DNA of 64,000 nucleotides from Cryptomeria japonica (Eukaryota > Streptophyta > Pinopsida > Cupressales > Cupressaceae). A program made the position numbers and the translations under genes. The DNA is taken from the NCBI RefSeq assembly GCF_030272615.1, contig NC_081406.1, forward strand, positions 259,769,386 through 259,833,385, written 5' to 3'. Below the pieces are notes generated by a model, which saw only the letters and a program-made list of their open reading frames with translations, searched no databases and was not told where the DNA came from. Below are positions 22,805 through 35,558 of this stretch, piece by piece; within the stretch, counting starts at the first letter, position 1, and the number at the start of each line of letters is the position of its first letter.

Positions 22805-23401
22805 CTTTGAGAAGCCCCATCGTTAAAGCTAATGATGTATAAAAGAATGTCCAAAAAGGCATATTTATAAAAATTCTCAGCTCCAGATGACAATTGATAA
22901 CAATGCCAGTGCTCCCGATCTCCAATGTGCCTGCCATTTTGCATCAATTTACACAAGTGGAGATGACTAGTTTAAAGTTGGCAAGCTCCCCAGCTGATAC
23001 CTCGATTAAAGTGGTCATATCCCTAAATGCCACGCACTTTGTAAAGGTACATCACCTTTAAACAAAAATCCCCACAGGACTGCCTCACCTCGAGCCAGCC
23101 CAATTCGCACGAGATTTTCTTCATTAAGGAAGAAGTCCTTCGTACAAGCAAATTGTCTCAAGTGGCTTCGACTAACGGTGGACTGTGCAAGTGTTCTCTT
23201 GTCCTCCTCAGGGTTAATTTTGACCCTAAAAATGAGTTGGCATACATACGAAATGGGTGTTCATCTTTATGTATCTTCCTTCGCGGTGATCTAGGCATGC
23301 CATGCATTAAAGAAGGAAGGCCACCAAATTTTTCATATTATTGACCTTTCCCAGCCAAAGCCAGGTGAAGAATTTAGAGAGAATTTTTCCTTTAGAAAAA
23401 G

Positions 23402-26400
23402 ATGGAAGCAGAAGCAACCTCTTCAGTCCCTACTCATGGAGGATTATGGGTTGATGTTTTTGGTGAACTTTCATATGCTTCTCACGCTATTCTGCCCAAG
23501 GCAGAATAATCGAGGACCAAGGTCAAGCCCAAGATAGTTACTCGCAATACTGCAATGGTGATAGATCCTTTTGAAGATATCATGGAACCAGAACTCCACA
23601 AGTAGCCTAAGAACCTAAGGGAGGCCGCATGTAGTAGAATGATTCATCATAGAGAAGAGCCATCTTCTATGGCAACCCACTTTTAGCATAGTGGCGCTCT
23701 CGAATTCATAGTCCCAATGGTCCCGCACTCTCTAGAGTTCGTGGCGGTGATCGCTAATGGGTTCGACCCCATCTCCTGTTCTATTAGTGGCTCTTGCTTA
23801 AAAATGGTCATATCCCCAGACGCCATAAGGGACATGATGTGTTGTCCTATTTTTGAAGTAACAAAGGTCTTCTCTGATGCCAACATGGAGGAATATTGGA
23901 ATTCAAGAAGAGATGTAGTCTCTTTTTGCAATGGCGCCTTGAATCGAAGCCAGTCAGCCAGACTCCCCAACCTACCCTTGTCTTATAGTGACTTAAGGCA
24001 TGATGACCTTAAGGGAATTTCATCTGCTCTCGCCTGGTTGTGCAGTCTTGAAAGTGACTGGGAGATTATGGCTGCTATGATGGGTTTTTTGTTTAAATGC
24101 AGAAAACAGAAAGAGACTTTCCATTTTGATTTCTCCGTCCTAATAGCCAATGAAATGATAAAGTAGTTGGCTAAGTTCCACCAGTTTCAATGTTTTAAGT
24201 TCACCTCAGTCCTGGTTCACCTGCTCCTGCATCAAAATAAAGTTTTCTTCAGCCAACATATATGATTGGCCAACTGCGATGAATCAGGAAATAGTACACC
24301 TTGTCTTAGCCTAGACACCCGTTCTGTTGTCCTCTTATGATACCTAGCAATTTTTTGACTTCTTCCTAACTCCTGCCTTGAGGGATTTTTGGTGCAATTC
24401 CCAACGAGCCACTTTCCCTCTTTTCACAGGTCTAGATGAACTAGATGTATAACGAATGGCCCCCCTGTGACTGGTTCATAGGTAGTGATTTCTCTTTTGT
24501 TAGAGTACATGGTTTTTCTGAGGAGCCTTGCCCACTTATGTTTTGGAGAGGAATCTTGCTCTTGAGATTGCTCAACAACTGGTAAAGATCAAGAGAGCTA
24601 TAGGGTCTGGAAAGCATGATACCTCAATCACTAAAGACAACAAGGCTATCGGTCTCATCACTCTAGTTCGGCAAAATATCGCAGAGAATGTTCTGACATC
24701 CAAGCTGGTGCAACTTGGACTATTGGTGATCAATGATTTATGGAGTTACAACCCAGATGGGTGCCTGTCTCATAGAAATAATGTAGTTAAACATGAGCCA
24801 TGGAGCACATTGGAAGGGCACGCTAATCCACAAGCAGATGACCCAAGCTTGTACATAGGTTTCAATGATTTTCCTATGCTTAAACACCCCCCCAATTAAG
24901 CTTTTACTCTATTTTACAAAGGTACAACCCTCCAAAGCCCATTTCTCAAGCCATGTGCGAGACCATGGCGACAAATGCTTGGCCTTGGAGAAAGTGGGAG
25001 GATTTCTATGTTTACTGATAGGAAGTAAGGCAGCCTAGAGTGAACATTGGAAATGCTCCTTTCGATGAGCATTTTGATCACGAATGGCGCCAGTGCAATG
25101 AATCTGACGAGACAAGTGATAGCTTGCCATGTGGGTATTCATCCCCCGAGGTTTCCCAGTGATAGGATATTGAGATTATAAGTATTGAAGAGAAGGACAG
25201 TGAACCTCATACTTTCCTCCCTCTTGATAGTTCTGCTCGTAGGCCCCATTCCCAGGCAGTTAAAAGACAAGTTGAGAAGAAGGTTCAAGAAGGCCCTCCT
25301 AGAAAAAATTAGTTGCTGAGCTCCAAAGTGAGGAGTTCATCCTCTCAAGTCCCAGACAATCCCTCAGATCCTCCGTGACTGATGACTTCTATGGTTCAAG
25401 TACGCTCTTCCTTACCATTTTCCTCTTCTCAAGCTGATATTTCTTCTGCTACCCATTTCACAGAAATGCATGCTTAGATTCCCACCACCCTTACCCTAGC
25501 AGCAGTCGAGACACCAGTTGGCCTTCATGATGCATTTCCATAGGTTTCAATCCTGCTCCTAGCCCTAGACTTTGTGCCAGCAGCCTTTTCCACGTAGATG
25601 TCTGAAGCAGCCATCGTCTCACGCAGGCTTGGTTTTGGAGAGTCCACTCCTCCTCCAAATGTTTGAATGACGTCTGCTGATCCATTTTTCTCAGAAGCCT
25701 TTCCCTTTGTCCCATTTTTTTCTCCCACCACACTGGTGCACCTTATCTAGAACACTTTTGGTGGTCCCATTTCCCAATTTCCCTTTGCAATTCCCCCTGG
25801 TGCAGTGTTTGTAGGTCAAGCTATTGCCAACTTGGATGACTACCAACAACAAGTTACTTATTCCAAGACTACCTGCATTGGCAAAACTGGTAAAAGAAAG
25901 GAAAAAGAAGGTGGCAGACCAGCCCATCCACACCTGCAAACCCATTTTAGTGAGGAGAAAGATAGTCTTTTCTTTGCAACTATGTTCCCCAAGGTTAACA
26001 AACCATATTTAGAAATGAGGCCCACTGATTATGCTCTGCATGTTATCAGTGTTAACCTCCTAAATGCTATGGCCTTCGATAAGGTTGAAATGATGGAAGA
26101 AACTTCGAAGGCTATGTCTTCAGATTTCATCAAAAAGAGTCATCGCTTGGAGAAAATGCAAGCGGAGAATGTTAAACTCTAAGAATCTTTGACCCAACAA
26201 AGAAGAGAAGACAAAGCTCGAAGTGTCGAGATCAATCATTTGCAGGGATTGCTGACACAGGCCAACGCTTAAAAAGGGAAGTTCTAGTCTGCCCTCAATA
26301 ATGTGAGTTCTTTGTTGAAAGGTCAGGAGGCAACCAAAAATGTGGCCTTTAAAGAATTACAGGAGAGGGATCAAGAAATTCAATAGCTAAAGGTAGCTTC

Positions 26401-27487
26401 CAGAGATGCCACGCAAATACAGGCACAACTGCGTGAGGAGATCCACCTAAAGGAGGAATACACTCGATAGTTGAGTGATGCCCAGGTCATGCTCTCAGAA
26501 GACAAATCAAAGTTTGAAGAAGAGTTGCATGGAAAAGAGAGTAGCTTGGAGATAGCTGAGAGGAAATTACAAGATATGGAGGGTTTGTTGCGTCAAGAGT
26601 AGGATTGTGTCACACAACTCCGACAAATAGTGCAAGATGGGAATGCAAGGATCCTCACGCTGGAAAGCCAAGTGGTCGTCAAGCAAAATAATTGCAGAGA
26701 GCTGCAATGTGAAGTGGTGACAAAGGATGAGGATGTATCGTGGTTGCTAAGTATTCCTCCCACCATGGAGATTTCTCAAGACTTTTCTCCTATTTTAACG
26801 GAGTTATATGTTTCCCATTGGGAAAAGGTTAAACAATACTGCCCTTCGCTGCAACCTGTGCTAAGATTCCTTAGAGAGGTGAAATCCCTTTATGCCAAGG
26901 CTAATGCCCTCATTAATAGCTCTATGCTTGTCATTAGTCCTAAACTCCCTCTGGCCCGAGATCTTATCCAGTTGCTGTACGCTGCTCAAGATGAAGAATT
27001 GAGAGAAAAAGGGATTGCGAACCATCGACAATTGATTAGAAACACAGATGTTTTCATCAACTAGCATAGAGTAATCATGCAAGTATCGACAATGCTTGAA
27101 CCCCTATAGGTTTCAATTCCGGACATCAAATAGTGCATAGAGAGGTTTGTTTCATTGGGCCTACCTTCTCCTTTTCCTACAGATGGTATTGTGTTAGGAA
27201 TTGAGCAAGTATTAAGCCAGGTGGAGTAGTTGCAACAAGATAGAAATTTCCTACAGTGCCTAGGAAATCCTATTTCAGTGGACGAGGTCAAATGTCTTTT
27301 ACACCCTCTGGCCCAACTCTATGCTCTCCTAAAACTAGTTCAGGATGAACCTGCACCCTTTCCTTTTGATGAAGTAATCTGTCTAGATCAGCATTTCCAG
27401 AATTTGGAGGCACAGTTTTTACCCCCCGAGGATGAATGGTTGCCATTACAGCAGGTCTTCTATCTACTTCATCCTGTTTTTACATGA
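23402..27487 (+). pseudogene. E2 accessory ORF (about 1360 codons, many stops)
   Basis: One frame from the Met at 23402 (MEAEATSSVPTHGG) carries readable protein to the stop at 27487, interrupted by stops and an excursion to another frame at 24528-24899. The N-terminal globular part has FDPISCSISG then EEYWNSRRDV, and a hydrophobic FKFTSVLVHLLLHQ near 24190-24235. The middle is Ser/Pro-rich and low in structure. From 26090 on it is strongly heptad-like (LEKMQAENVKL; LEIAERKLQDMEGLL), a likely coiled coil. A Leu-rich globular tail follows. It is downstream of integrase on the same strand, where env-like or accessory ORFs of plant LTR elements sit. Related ORFs occur in E3 and probably E5. Confidence 0.65.
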
Positions 27488-27562
27488 GGCCTCGTCTTCA
27501 AACCAGCAATTTTGGGTTCTAGAATTCCACAGGCAGAATTCCCCATTTTAGTCACCAAGAAA

Positions 27563-28568
27563 TGTTAACATTATTTTGGAGTTGTTCGCAGGTGGCATTT
27601 TCTATTTTTAGTCATCCTACCCTTTTGGTTTTCCAGCCTTCCCTCTCACATGCATCAAGCGAAACAGATGTTAGCTCGAGGGAGGTTTTGATCGCTCGCC
27701 TTTTCTATTTAAGGTTTGCAATAGCGTCGATTTGTCACATGGCGTGGGTTTCATGACATGGCATTCCTCTCGTTCCCATCGCCTGCCATATTTTTTATCG
27801 TGATTTTCTTGTTGTGCAGTTGCAGAGGTTAGTAGTGATCATGGAACTAACAACTTCAAGGGCAATTTGCTAGGTATGACCTCGCGGGATGCCATGACAT
27901 GTTTTGTGGTCAGAAGCGGTTGTTGGAAGGTGGTGGAGTCTGCAAGTTTGTTAGCAAGCCTAAGGCTCTATTTATGTTGGTTTTTTCCCTATTGTAGGGG
28001 CTCATAACTTTTAAGAAAAACAATTAAGTTTTCTTAGTAGGAATTTCGGCCTTTTAAGTTGTTATCATTTTCTGAAGAAGGTTAATCAAACTGTGCTTGT
28101 AGCCTTTGTGATGTCTCTTCTCAGTATGCTCTGATGGTTTTTTCTGTGCTTTCTATTGGGATTCCAATAACTTTGGAAATATATATCTAAGATTCTACTA
28201 ATTAAACTATGTTTTGCACTTGTTATCTGGTAGATGCATGATGGATATTTTTTTATGTTGCAAAGGAAATTTGATTATATCTTAGTTGTGTTTCTGATTC
28301 GGACATGTAGATTGTTGAATGGGCTCAAAAACCATATGTATTTGGGTTTTGTATGCTTATGTCTTCTTAGAAAATGCTTAAGCGTATCACCTTAGTAGTT
28401 TAGATCTTGTTGTTTTGAGATTTTCCTTCTTTTCCCTTTTCTCAAAACCATAAGGAAGAGTCGGGTTCTCAATCCTGGAGGTCATTTAATGAACCTTGCA
28501 CAATTAGTCCTCCATCACTAAATTTCCCATAAGGTTGTTTTCTTCCAAGGTAAAATTTAGAGTCAACA
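27563..28568 (+). repeat. E2 3' LTR
   Basis: It starts TGTTAACATTATTT and ends GAGTCAACA, 1006 bp, matching 14797-15803 with scattered differences. The sequence just before it (CACCAAGAAA) is only a weak polypurine tract. Confidence 0.92.
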
Positions 28569-28573
28569 TTCAC
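28569..28573 (+). repeat. E2 right target-site duplication TTCAC
   Basis: It follows the 3' LTR directly and matches TTCAT at 14792-14796 at four of five positions. Confidence 0.6.
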
Positions 28574-28604
28574 CTTGGATAAGTTCTTCCTCAGGCAACA
28601 CCAT
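28569..28604 (-). pseudogene. E0 gag N-terminus, cut by E2
   Basis: A minus-strand Met at 28604 opens MVLPEEELIQGE, after which E2 interrupts. If E2 and one target copy are removed, the frame continues at about 14791 (with one stop) as RDIISQFNTLSWRNQ. It lies about 36 bp downstream of the E0 primer site, which is close for a gag start. Confidence 0.6.
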
Positions 28605-28639
28605 TTCGAAACATAATCTTCGAAGATGATTGCACATCG

Positions 28640-28657
28640 GCCCTCCTTCTAGCGCCA
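28640..28657 (-). other. E0 primer-binding site
   Basis: On the minus strand it reads TGGCGCTAGAAGGAGGGC and starts six bases after the LTR end. The TGGCGC start is common in plant gypsy elements. Confidence 0.75.
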
Positions 28658-28663
28658 ATTCTT

Positions 28664-29597
28664 TGTTGATGTGTGTTTGATGCACATAACATTATAGAAT
28701 AAAATACCAAGGTAATTTACCCTCTCTTGAACAAAATCACCTTACATGCTAAGGATAAGATCAACTAAACTAATTCCAAGGTTGATACATTTCAGGTCTT
28801 GACAAGTGGGTAACTCAATGGTCGATATGAATTTTTGTGTTCACTTAGGGACTTACGCAAATGCTAGGATTATCTTCTTCGATCATGAAGATGCAGAATA
28901 GGTGTACTGAAAACTTAGGATTTAGTAATATGGCTCTAGACTTAATTCTTACTAAAAAAATGGGCAAAAGGAATAGGGTTCAGAAAATATATTCTAGGCC
29001 TAGGAATGTAGGAAATCATGAACAAATCTATTGGAATCAAACTAGGCAAGGTCCCACAAATAGGTATTAACACAAGCTTAGTGTAATTGTCTAAGGTATA
29101 CTTAAGGATTTTTAGACTATTACCATCATACATTGACACCATCCAAGTTGATGCTTGTCAAAGGTTGCATAATAATTGAAGTTAAGCTTACTCAATTTTC
29201 TAGTTGGCCACACAAGGTGCACTTACCAGCGGCAACAGGCTAGTGGTATGGATTAAGGATTCACCACAAATATATTCAACAAATCTTTCACTCAATCTAA
29301 TAAACATGAAAATAAATTCTAATCTAACTTGGAGGAATTGAGAACCATGAATGCAAAGACAACACTCGAAGAGCAAAATCACCAATAATTGAACAATGAT
29401 TATGATTCAAATAGTTATAGCATATACCAACAATTCTACAAAAACTCTCTCTTACAAATGAGAGACAAGGAGGTATATATAGAGTCTCTTACAAAATGGA
29501 TGGCCAAGATTGATACAAGATCAACGACCAAGATCATGCCAACAAAACCCTAGAATTTCCCTAATTAGGGTTTACATAAAAAATGATGCCACCAACA
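28664..29597 (-). repeat. E0 5' LTR
   Basis: The plus-strand ends are TGTTGATG and CCAACA, 934 bp, with TGTTG/CAACA inverted ends. Orientation is set by the primer site on its left. A minus-strand TATA box, CTATATATACC, lies at 29474-29484. No second copy is in the window, so the right end is set by the terminal motif only. Confidence 0.65.
29474..29484 (-). promoter_or_regulatory. TATA box of the E0 LTR
   Basis: The minus strand reads CTATATATACC inside the LTR, about 810 bp before its 3' end on that strand. It is the best core promoter candidate of this element. Confidence 0.5.
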
Positions 29598-29642
29598 TAT
29601 GGTCCAATAAAATGATACCTAGTCATCAAATAGGGAATCTTA

Positions 29643-32600
29643 TAGAATATTCCTCCCTATATCTCTCTCTCTCCTAGCATACTTCAAGAATCTAGCCAAT
29701 ACAGAATCTAACTCCTCCATGGAAATGCCAGGTAAGGTATCCTGCTGCAAATCAATCATGTCCAGTGAATACAAGCAAGCGGCCAAATTGTTCTCCCAAT
29801 CTAGCATGAGCTTCTGCGAACTATGAACATGAATCAACAAAGAGACCAAGTCTTCCATCTGACTCTTCTTCAAAGAGTCCAACTGGAAAAAATACATAAA
29901 TTTCATCTTGTCTCTTAAATCGGCTAAGTGTAAACCGCTAGCATCACTAACATCAACAACCAATAATTCCTCAATTGAGGCAAGGATCTTCATCTAAATT
30001 TCCTAAATCAATCCCTCCATCTCCATACAACTCAACTAAGCGTTCTCATAAATTAATCTCTTCATAGCCAATGAACAATACCAGCCATGGAAATCATATT
30101 TCTCTCCACTGCACACAATGTTCTTGCTGACCAAGGTGGAATTAGGAATATTATTCAAAGCCTTGAGTCATGGAATATTCTTCTCCTAAATAGGCCAAAA
30201 TTCTTCCCAACCTCCCTCTAGATACTAGATTCTAAACACAAGCCATGTTGTCCTATCATATGCCTGGACAAACTAAGTAAGGAAATCATCTACCTATTTT
30301 CTTGAACCTTCAATCCACTTTTCCACCTCCGAGAGTGTAACCCTCCCTGCCTCATAGTGTGAATGTAGTCCATGATCAACTGCAATAGGGAGATAAGGGT
30401 GGGATTCTCGTGCCTTATCCCCACAATATACTCGCTCAGTCTTATATTCTCTTCTCTATACTTCTCCTTCTCTTCAATTTCTCTATCTAACCTTGCGTCG
30501 ATCACCTTAAGGTTATCACCAACCTCCTGAAACTCTTGCTCTCTTGATGTACGGCCAAGGGCAGCTAAAGTAATCCAAAAATCTATAGGAGTAGAAATAT
30601 CTGTTGTCATGCCTACAATAGGAACATCAACCTGCACAATCTGCATTCTTATCTCATCTGTAACTATGTGCGACAAAATCTCAGCTCTCTTGGGTTCCTT
30701 TCCCTTAACACTCCTAGCTAGGTAGTCATCAATGTTATCATTATGTTGTACCTCTATTATTTTCTTACTTTTTACCATACTTCTCATTAGCCAATCAGGA
30801 ATAGTGGCTATCTCCATGCCATCATCTAGACACATCTCTCGATCAAGCCCTCTCAATGTCGAGATAACATCATCATCATCATCAAGATTATTCTTGGTCA
30901 AATTGTATATCTCATTTCCCAAACTAACTTCCAAAAGGATAGTAAGGGATCCCGGCTGATCATCAATCTCATTTGGTGGTGTAGATGTCATTGTGGCATG
31001 TAACTCCTAAATATTTTTTGGTAGTATCACTGTGTTGGAGAATTGTTGGGTTTCCCTATTCTACTCTATTATTTCAATCACCTTAATTGATGAGACACTA
31101 AGAGGTGGTGAAGGAATGATAGGTGGAGGAATGATAGTCTTTTGTTTCTTCTTCTTAACCTCCTCAATCTTCTTCCCTCTGGCCTTGAATCCTCCTAGTA
31201 TGTTCTTCCTTCTCTTGGGAGCTTGACTCTCTTCATCTGCATGAATCTTGACATCACTGATAGTCCTCTTATCATCTTCGGAAGTAGACTCTTCTGGCTT
31301 CAACTTTTCATAAGTGAAGGGAACACCCATATCAAATAACTTATTCATCTGAATATCTACCCATGAATGAAAAAAACTCAAGACCTCTCTCATCAATACA
31401 TTCAGGTCAATCTCTTCTGATTCTAACCAATTAGGCAATAGGATTGCCTTATTCATTTCATTCTCATACTCTAGATGTGTATGATCCCTATCATCTAAAA
31501 CTTGATCAGGAATGAGGAAAAGTCCAGACTTCCTCATGAAATCCACTGACATTCTAGACCACCTTCATCTCTTCACTGCTTGCTCGTCCATTAGGTGGGC
31601 CCAATAATATTCTATGTGTACTTTGTGGATGAAATTCTCCCCCATGATCCTTCCAGCCTTGTTATCTGGATCAAATCTTTCTCTTTTCTTGAAGGTTGCA
31701 AATCGATAGAATGCAAGCTCCTCACTTGCAGTGCTGGCGACTAAGGCAGACTGTCAAACCTCCGATGTCTTCCCGACTGGAATAGGGAATGCCATACCTA
31801 TCCTATGCTTCTTTCTTTGAATGGCATCAAACTCTAGAAGCTATCTCACCACTTCCAACAAGGTCATTTGTTCGGATGGATACCTAGGAAGCCTATAGGG
31901 TTTGGATTTAAACCCATGAATCCTAAGGTACGTGAAAGTGGGAAACTGAATATACCATGATCCATATTTCTCTATTAGCTTTTTTGCCTCCTTGGACAAT
32001 CTTCTGTGGATTCCACCTTGTAGCATCTGCATGATGTACATGGTGAATACATCATTCACCCTCTTATAATCTTCAATTCTATACATGTTCAACTGGGGAT
32101 AGCACTTATGACTCCTGAATTGTCCTTGTCCATTGCCGACTTCACCTCTGCATCTCAATCCTTTGTATGAAACAAACCATGCAAGCAGGTGTACCAAGTA
32201 GGAAGTCATGGCGAATGACTTGGACCACTCTACATTCCTTAGGTTAAAGTCCAGATTGTCACTTATGATCTTAGACCAATTTACCAATTTCCCTCTGAGA
32301 CAATCTTGAATGGAATAGAACGTCTATCCATAGATTATTGCACCCTGCAACATCCCCATCACTCTGTTAAGCAGGAATACTAAGTCACTATACTCCTCTT
32401 TGAAGTTTGTGCACATGAGTGTCTTGGGAGCCTTGGAATGATGAATTCTGGGCTCAATCATCCACTCTTTATTTTTCATACTCTTACATGCATTCACCTT
32501 CTTCATGTAACTCTCTTTATATTCATCCTTAGTTGCATCCTTCATATCTTCTTCGTGTGTAATTCCGAACACCTCAACAATCACATCCTCAGCAAGGTAG

Positions 32601-33112
32601 GCAATAACAACGCCCTTAGGAGTTTTGATCATTCGCAAGCAAGGATCATAACATCGTGCACAATCCAGGATAAGCTCACTGCATTGTATGGATTGTGGAA
32701 ATCTAGCGGCATGAAAAATACCACTCCTCATAATGTTTATATATGTCGGGGAATGAATCTGATTTCTAACTCCGAACATCCGTTATCGCATCAATTTCAG
32801 GTTCAAGAAATGCATGTTTGTATCCATAATCTCCTTCCATCTAGATGACATCTTGGACTCTGGATGGAATCCAGTCTCCAGTATCTTATGTTGTTCTTTC
32901 CTTTCCTTAAATCCGGACTTCTACATTGCACCTATAGGAAGCTTGAAGTTAGAACTTACGAAAATAAATAGTGTTCTTAATAGAATTCCTGACTTCGTAA
33001 ATATTTTAAGAGAGCATGAAGTCAGGAAAATATTGCACACTCTTGGTAGATCTTGATAATTAGATTCAAAATGTGACAACGTTATGGTATGAAAACCCTC
33101 TATGAAATTCAT
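29643..33112 (-). pseudogene. E3 accessory ORF (about 940 codons in one frame, plus a frameshifted tail)
   Basis: Segments at 33112-32921, 32779-32324, 32287-31841, 31552-31061 and 30991-30290 share one minus-strand frame and are separated only by single stops or short broken stretches. The C-terminal tail (29993-29643) is in another frame. The N-terminal half is globular: CYDPCLRMIKTPKG, DEYKESYMKK, and WSKSFAMTSYLVHLLAWF. The middle is charged with basic clusters that look like nuclear-localisation signals (APKRRKN; EVKKKKQK) and a Pro-rich run. The last part (DARLDREIEEKEKYREENIRL) looks like a coiled coil. The start could be the Met at 33112 or 32851. It resembles the E2 accessory ORF and the plant-mobile-domain style of retroelement ORFs. 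Confidence 0.65.
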
Positions 33113-34202
33113 TAATAACTCCTTATACTTAGAAATTGTGTAAACTAAAGTGCAAAGGAGTATACGGGATCAATAGTGACTATGGAAAGGTGTGAAAGGT
33201 TTTGTTTTCACACAAAGTATGTCTGAGGACATCTTCCACAGTCAACAATGGAGGTCAACAAAATTTGAAGACAACCTGAAAAATTAAACTTTTAAAACAT
33301 GTTGCAATCACCTAGATATGCACGAATTTGATGAGAATCAACCTTCCAAGGCAAACATAAGAAAATCTGAGCATTTATGTAGGGCTGGAAATGAAAACTT
33401 AGTCTGAAGACAAATCTAGAAATGAAGTTTTCAGACTTACCAACACCCTTAGGAATGATAAAATACTCAGAAATAAACTCCGAAATGAAGCAAGAATGCT
33501 TCCCAAGTGAAATCGCAAGGTAGGTAGGTGGCTAGAAAAAAAAAAATTCTAAGGACAACCCCCTACAATGGAGTTTCATATTTGCAACAATGGAAGATAA
33601 CTCTCAAAAATTGATTGAGAATGCCTCCAATGAGCCCCTTCGGATAAAATCGCTTAAAGCACAAAATAACTAGGAACAAGATATAAGTCTGGAAATTGAT
33701 TTTCCAACCATCTATGGAGGTCAAACCAGGTGCAACAATGGAGGATAAATCCAGGTTTGCAACACATCAACAAGTAGGGAATGATGGAGGAGACCAAATG
33801 TGAAGGGAATTCACCAAAATAATAGCACAAACACTTGACAAATCAAAATCGTAATTTCCAGCTATGGCGCCATCTTTGAAAAATCTGAAAAAATATCTTC
33901 AATGCACCTCAATCTACCAACAATCTACAACTAAGATCTGGAAAAGCAAACAATAATGGTGGAAAATCACCATCCTTCACAAAATCATGATTTTCACCAA
34001 AAATGGCGGACTTCACCAAAATAAAAAATCTGAAAACAATGGAGGCAATAAGCCTCAATGGCAGCAATGGAGAGGATTGCCAAGCTGGAAAAAATGGAGG
34101 CCTATGATCAAACACTTCACTTCAACACTTCGCCAAAATTCGCCAATAAGAGAGAAAAATCATCAAACATGGAGACACCTGACAAACTTAATAATAAAAT
34201 AA
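33113..34202 (-). other. E3 leader, non-coding
   Basis: No domain is visible. The word CAATGGAGG and near variants recur about eight to ten times on the plus strand between 33240 and 34170. Two short plus-strand frames near 33987-34240 are fortuitous. Confidence 0.45.
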
Positions 34203-35558
34203 TGTTGGAGAATCCTCTCTTCTACTTGCTTTTGTCATAAAATTTCACCACACAAGCAATGTGGGATAAAACACTTGCTCTTATACTTGCCTGGCAAAAC
34301 TAACTTGCTTCTCGAAGGGTAAAAACATTAAATGCTCATTGCAAATTATTTAATTTTATTTTTAAATTTTAAATAATCAGCAATCATCATTTAAAAATAA
34401 TTAAATTTGGGGCTCATTTATTAAAATATTTCAATTCAAGTTAAAAAATTGAGCCATAAGAGAAAATCGATTCAAGTAGGGATTACAAAATCTCATTAAA
34501 ATCATTTAAAATGTCAAAATTTTCTCGATTTCAATGTGGACAAAAAATCCTCATCAAAACTAAAATAAAATGGGCCAGGGGAAAATCAATATGAGTCTGG
34601 AATGAAAATTTCACTCAAAATTTAAGTCATCACCCAAAAATACCCCTCTGGTGGAAAATCGACCTCAGTCTAGATGAAAATCCAGACTCAAAATTATAAA
34701 ATTCACTCTCAGTGGAAAATAGCTATGAGTTTGGATAAAAATCCAAACAAAAATCCTCAAAAAACTTGTCACAAATACCTGGTGGAAAATCGACATTGGT
34801 TTGGAACAAATGCAAACATCATCAGTGACCTTGTCCATACCTCCCTGGTGGAAAAACGTGGGTAGTTAGGATAAATCCTAACACTTAGTCAAATTTTAAA
34901 GCTTACAGGGGAAAAATGACCTTAGCATGGAATTACAGTGGTGGAAAATCGAGGCAAGTATGGATTTCAGGGGAAATCCATGTCTAGTCCGGATTTTGAG
35001 TGAGGAAAACCCTGGGTAGTCAGGAATATGAGGGGAAAAGCACCTCTAGTATGGAATTTTCACCTTTTAACCCTTAGAATATGGATTTTACTCTGGAAAA
35101 TGATGATTTTTCCACTCAGAACCACTTAGAAACTCTGAAACTCAACTAGACTTAGGTGAATTCATCAAAATAATGGAGCGTAATACAAGGAAAACTATTG
35201 GGATAAAGTGCGAAATCAACTTGAATAATTCTCTAGGAGCAAGAAAACAACTCCAAAAGGTCTGAAAACACCTTAGCACTTAAAATCAATGATGAGGACA
35301 TTTAAAAACACGTTAACGCTCCAAAAAGGGGTCTACACTTAGACAAAACTAGGATCATTAAAATATCAATTTGCACGCGCTTGATCCTATAACCTCAAAA
35401 CCCTAAACAACACTAGGCATGATCAAAACTCTGAGACTCGGGAATGAGAAACACAAAATTGCCCACTAAGCAACCAAAACCCTAACCTAACAATGCAGAA
35501 AGCCAAAAAAGAGGGGGTCCCTGTTAGCAATGGGGTGATGTGTGAAAAGGTCACAACA
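34203..35558 (-). repeat. Putative E3 LTR
   Basis: The plus-strand left end is TGTTGGAG and the right end GGTCACAACA, a TGTTG/CAACA pair. On the minus strand it opens TGTTGTGACCTTTTCACACA. A TATA-like AGTATAAGAGC is on the minus strand near 34279-34289. A degenerate tandem array occupies 34440-35060. No primer site follows it directly, so the left boundary is uncertain. Confidence 0.5.
34440..35060. repeat. Degenerate tandem array of GGTGGAAAATCG-type units
   Basis: At least nine units begin with a word like GGTGGAAAATCGAC or GGGGAAAA. Each is followed within about 10 bp by (C)CTnAGTnTGGA and then a short variable tail. Unit length varies from about 30 to 60 bp, so the array is old or length-unstable. 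Confidence 0.6.

Larger units (their letters stand above)
14797..28568 (+). mobile_element. E2: large Ty3/gypsy element with early RNase H, antisense ORF and accessory ORF
   Basis: It is bounded by two roughly 1.0 kb LTRs and a near-matching 5 bp target duplication. The internal order on the plus strand is primer site, gag, protease, RNase H, RT with its RNase H, integrase, then about 5.7 kb of 3' region. That region holds a short basic ORF, a decayed antisense ORF (22427-22804) and a plus-strand accessory ORF (23402-27487). Total length is 13.8 kb. The coding capacity is broken throughout. It inserted into E0 gag just after its start. Confidence 0.9.
12653..29597 (-). mobile_element. E0: Ty3/gypsy element, 5' part only, hosting E1 and E2
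   Basis: The pieces, read on the minus strand, are LTR (28664-29597), primer site (28640-28657), gag start (28604), [E2], gag body (14796-12653), then [E1]. Removing E2 rejoins the gag frame. Pol and the 3' LTR would lie left of E1 and were not found, so they are outside the window or lost. E0 itself appears to sit inside E3. Confidence 0.75.
29598..35558 (-). mobile_element. E3: LTR element with accessory ORF but no visible gag or pol
   Basis: The pieces on the minus strand are a putative LTR (34203-35558), a 1.1 kb leader and a long accessory ORF (33112-29643), after which the E0 LTR begins. No gag, protease, RT or integrase words were seen. Its 3' end lies beyond the nested elements and is not in the window. 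It may be a non-autonomous element moved by proteins of others. The LTR call rests on terminal motifs only. Confidence 0.5.
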
